A DNA stretch of 64,000 nucleotides from Haliclona indistincta (taxonomy: Eukaryota > Porifera > Demospongiae > Haplosclerida > Chalinidae): the NCBI GenBank assembly GCA_964017065.1, contig OZ024784.1:2826152-2890151 (forward strand), in the 5' to 3' direction. Positions 61,949-64,000 of this stretch are shown piece by piece (within the stretch, counting starts at the first letter, position 1; each line of letters opens with the position of its first letter). The notes below the pieces were generated by a model. It saw only the letters and a program-made list of their open reading frames with translations, ran no database searches and was not told where the DNA came from. The position numbers and the translations under genes were made by a program.

Positions 61949-64000
61949 ACTCAGTTGAAGCCATTGTACAACCACAGTAGTTCAAAGAATTAAAATGATA
62001 CGGTGACAACAAACTAAGCTGCTTTACAAACAGCGTGTTAGTATATCAGGCATGACATGACTGACTCAATTACCAGTAGAGCATGTTACAAGAACATAAG
62101 CTAGTTCTTAGTTCATAGAGTACAATACTTTGATGTGTGTGTGTGATACGATAAATTTCACTAATTTGTCGCACTAACGTGACTGTGAGTGAATACATAC
62201 ATGTACCAATGCAAGTGAGCACTCCTTCACCATAAAGAGATGTGTGCATGAGCATGTGAGTGTGCTGAGCATGTGTTAGTCAACAGTGCATGTTTATGAG
62301 CGACAAATGTGAATCATGCGACAGAGTTATTAAATTCTAAGCATACTTGTGAGTACGGCGAATAAAATGTATCATTGTGTAGTATGCTGCTACGTACTCA
62401 CTTTGCATAACAAGCATACATAACGCACTCGATATGCAGCGTATAAGACTTCTTCCAAGCATACTCTAAAATGTGTATGTACTGACACACCCACTGTGTC
62501 AACACAGACTGACAGAAGGATAGACAAAATGGGAAGAGATATCAAATTACAGTGAATGCCATACCAGCATTCATGTTAGGAGACATTGATCTACTGTACA
62601 TGCATTGTTTACCAGCTAGCAGCTGCTACCATTACTAACAGTCACCTTATGAAGAAGGACTAGTGCTAGAACACTCTAGTACTATCATTGCCAGGAATGC
62701 TGCACTGGTTTGGCAGAGTGAACCAATGATGGTCAACAAAACACTAACTAGAAAGAGTGTAGATTTGAACATGCAGACAAGGAAACCTTTAAAACACTGA
62801 AGTTCATCACCAAAGGAAGCATGTGGCAAAAGTGCTCTTCCTGTTTTGTTCTCTGTACCCTTTGCACTTGTATGACAGACAATAGGCAGACAAACTGACA
62901 GACAGCCACTTCACTGACCAACATACATACTGGTAGTTTCACGAACATACTGGTAGTTTCACGAACAAACTGACATACAAGAACTTTTACGACAGATCAA
63001 ACGAAATCAACGTGCGAATATAATTATGTATGGATAGTATTGTGTGTGTGTGTGTGTGTGTGTGTGACAGACAATAAATTCCTACTCCTCCTACCTACCC
63101 CATACATGCACATTGTAATTCCACTGATGTACAAAGGTATACTGGACACCAGTTCAACATCAAGGCTGCTCAATAATGAAATTAGCAAAGCATACAACTA
63201 CACAAGGATTTCCTTATTGAAATAATTATTATACTGGTTCAAAAATCTGAGTTATAGGGTTTTCAAGTCATTCACGCTCTCAAATTAGCTGTAACAACTT
63301 CAAACAGGCACCTTCAGATTGGCACTGACTGGGCAAACACTCTTGAATAGAAAACGAGTTGTTTTCGCATAGAAATGCTAATCACAGAAATTATTGATCA
63401 GCACATGTGGAACTGCAATGTTAAGGTTCACATGTATAAAAAATGGGAATTCCCATTATAGCTTGACCTTCATGACCCACATGACAACAAACAGCATCAT
63501 GTGTTTGAAATGGTACAGCAAGCAAAATAGTACCTCGTCGTTCAATCAGTGATGAGCAATGCTAGCAAACTAGCTATTATAAATTAGCAGAGTAAAGCGT
63601 AAAGTACGGTTTTTGAACCAAAAGGATGAGCAAAGCCAGGTGGTGTTGCAACGAGGCAGGATAACTGCACAGTAATTGGCTGTGATGTCCTAGTAACTTT
63701 CTGTTGATTCTGAGTAGATTATTGCAAATTACAAATCTGTCAGATGTGTTATAGTAGTGAATTAAGTTATGGATTACAGCAGCAGTTTTTCCCAGCACTA
63801 TAGTGACTTCAGCTGTAATTCATTTGACTAATGAGCTGGCTAGCCAGTTATAATCCAGAAATAATGAGCCTGTACTGGTATACTACATTAATTAATTAGT
63901 CAACAATGTACCAGCTGCAAAGACTACCATACTGCTTTGTAGTATAAAGTCTACCGAGACCCATCGAAGACAAATGGAATGCATAACACAACATCTATTG
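61949..64000. other. Presumed 5' intron of ARAP; no gene seen
   Basis: About 2 kb of AT-rich sequence with a (TG)n run near 63041-63066 and a 22-bp tandem (CATACTGGTAGTTTCACGAA...) at about 62927-62970. No exon of the missing N-terminus and no other gene could be supported. Confidence 0.55.

Overview
This is a window of nuclear DNA from an animal. It shows many short introns (often 45-70 bp) with GT-AG borders, closely packed genes and several head-to-head gene pairs. The gene set is metazoan: a Tec/BTK-type tyrosine kinase, an ARAP GAP, PDS5, a CENP-E-like kinesin, arfaptin, COMMD6 and CD225/dispanin proteins. Compactness and protein divergence suggest an early-branching marine invertebrate, most likely a sponge. 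That placement is an inference; no species marker is present.

Layout. 0-7 kb: a POT/SLC15-like transporter, an isolated C-terminal piece of the DDX11/CHL1 helicase, phosphoglycerate kinase (all +), then arfaptin (-). 7.4-17.6 kb: a complete Tec-family kinase (+), a possible 50-residue microprotein (+), COMMD6 (-) head-to-head with RPL4 (+), and a single-exon sulfotransferase (-). 17.7-35.3 kb: a cluster of five CD225/dispanin genes plus one broken copy, all on the minus strand. The cluster is interrupted by a LINE, a Ty3/Gypsy scrap, a tyrosine-recombinase relic, several foldback or MITE-like elements and the NARS2 gene. 35.5-38.6 kb: a 617-bp foldback element, glucosamine-6-phosphate deaminase and ATG12 (both -). 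38.8-47.0 kb: a kinesin-7 with a long coiled coil and a ladder of TQT motifs (-), head-to-head with PDS5 (+, 47.2-53.6 kb). 54.4-64 kb: an ARAP-type ArfGAP/RhoGAP/PH protein (-), whose first exons lie beyond the right edge.

Housekeeping genes cover glycolysis, translation, tRNA charging, autophagy, amino-sugar metabolism, cohesion and mitosis. The accessory part is the CD225 cluster and the mobile DNA in its introns and promoters. Paralogues C and D come from a segmental duplication and differ in later element insertions, which gives relative ages. The sequence GTCACGTG recurs in three divergent promoters.

Exon borders were read by eye from splice motifs, frame continuity and family similarity. 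For seven small genes (arfaptin, COMMD6, RPL4, ATG12, GNPDA and the CD225 genes) the exon lengths I list sum to an exact number of codons. For the kinesin, PDS5, ARAP, NARS2 and Tec genes the outer limits and main domains are better supported than every internal exon.
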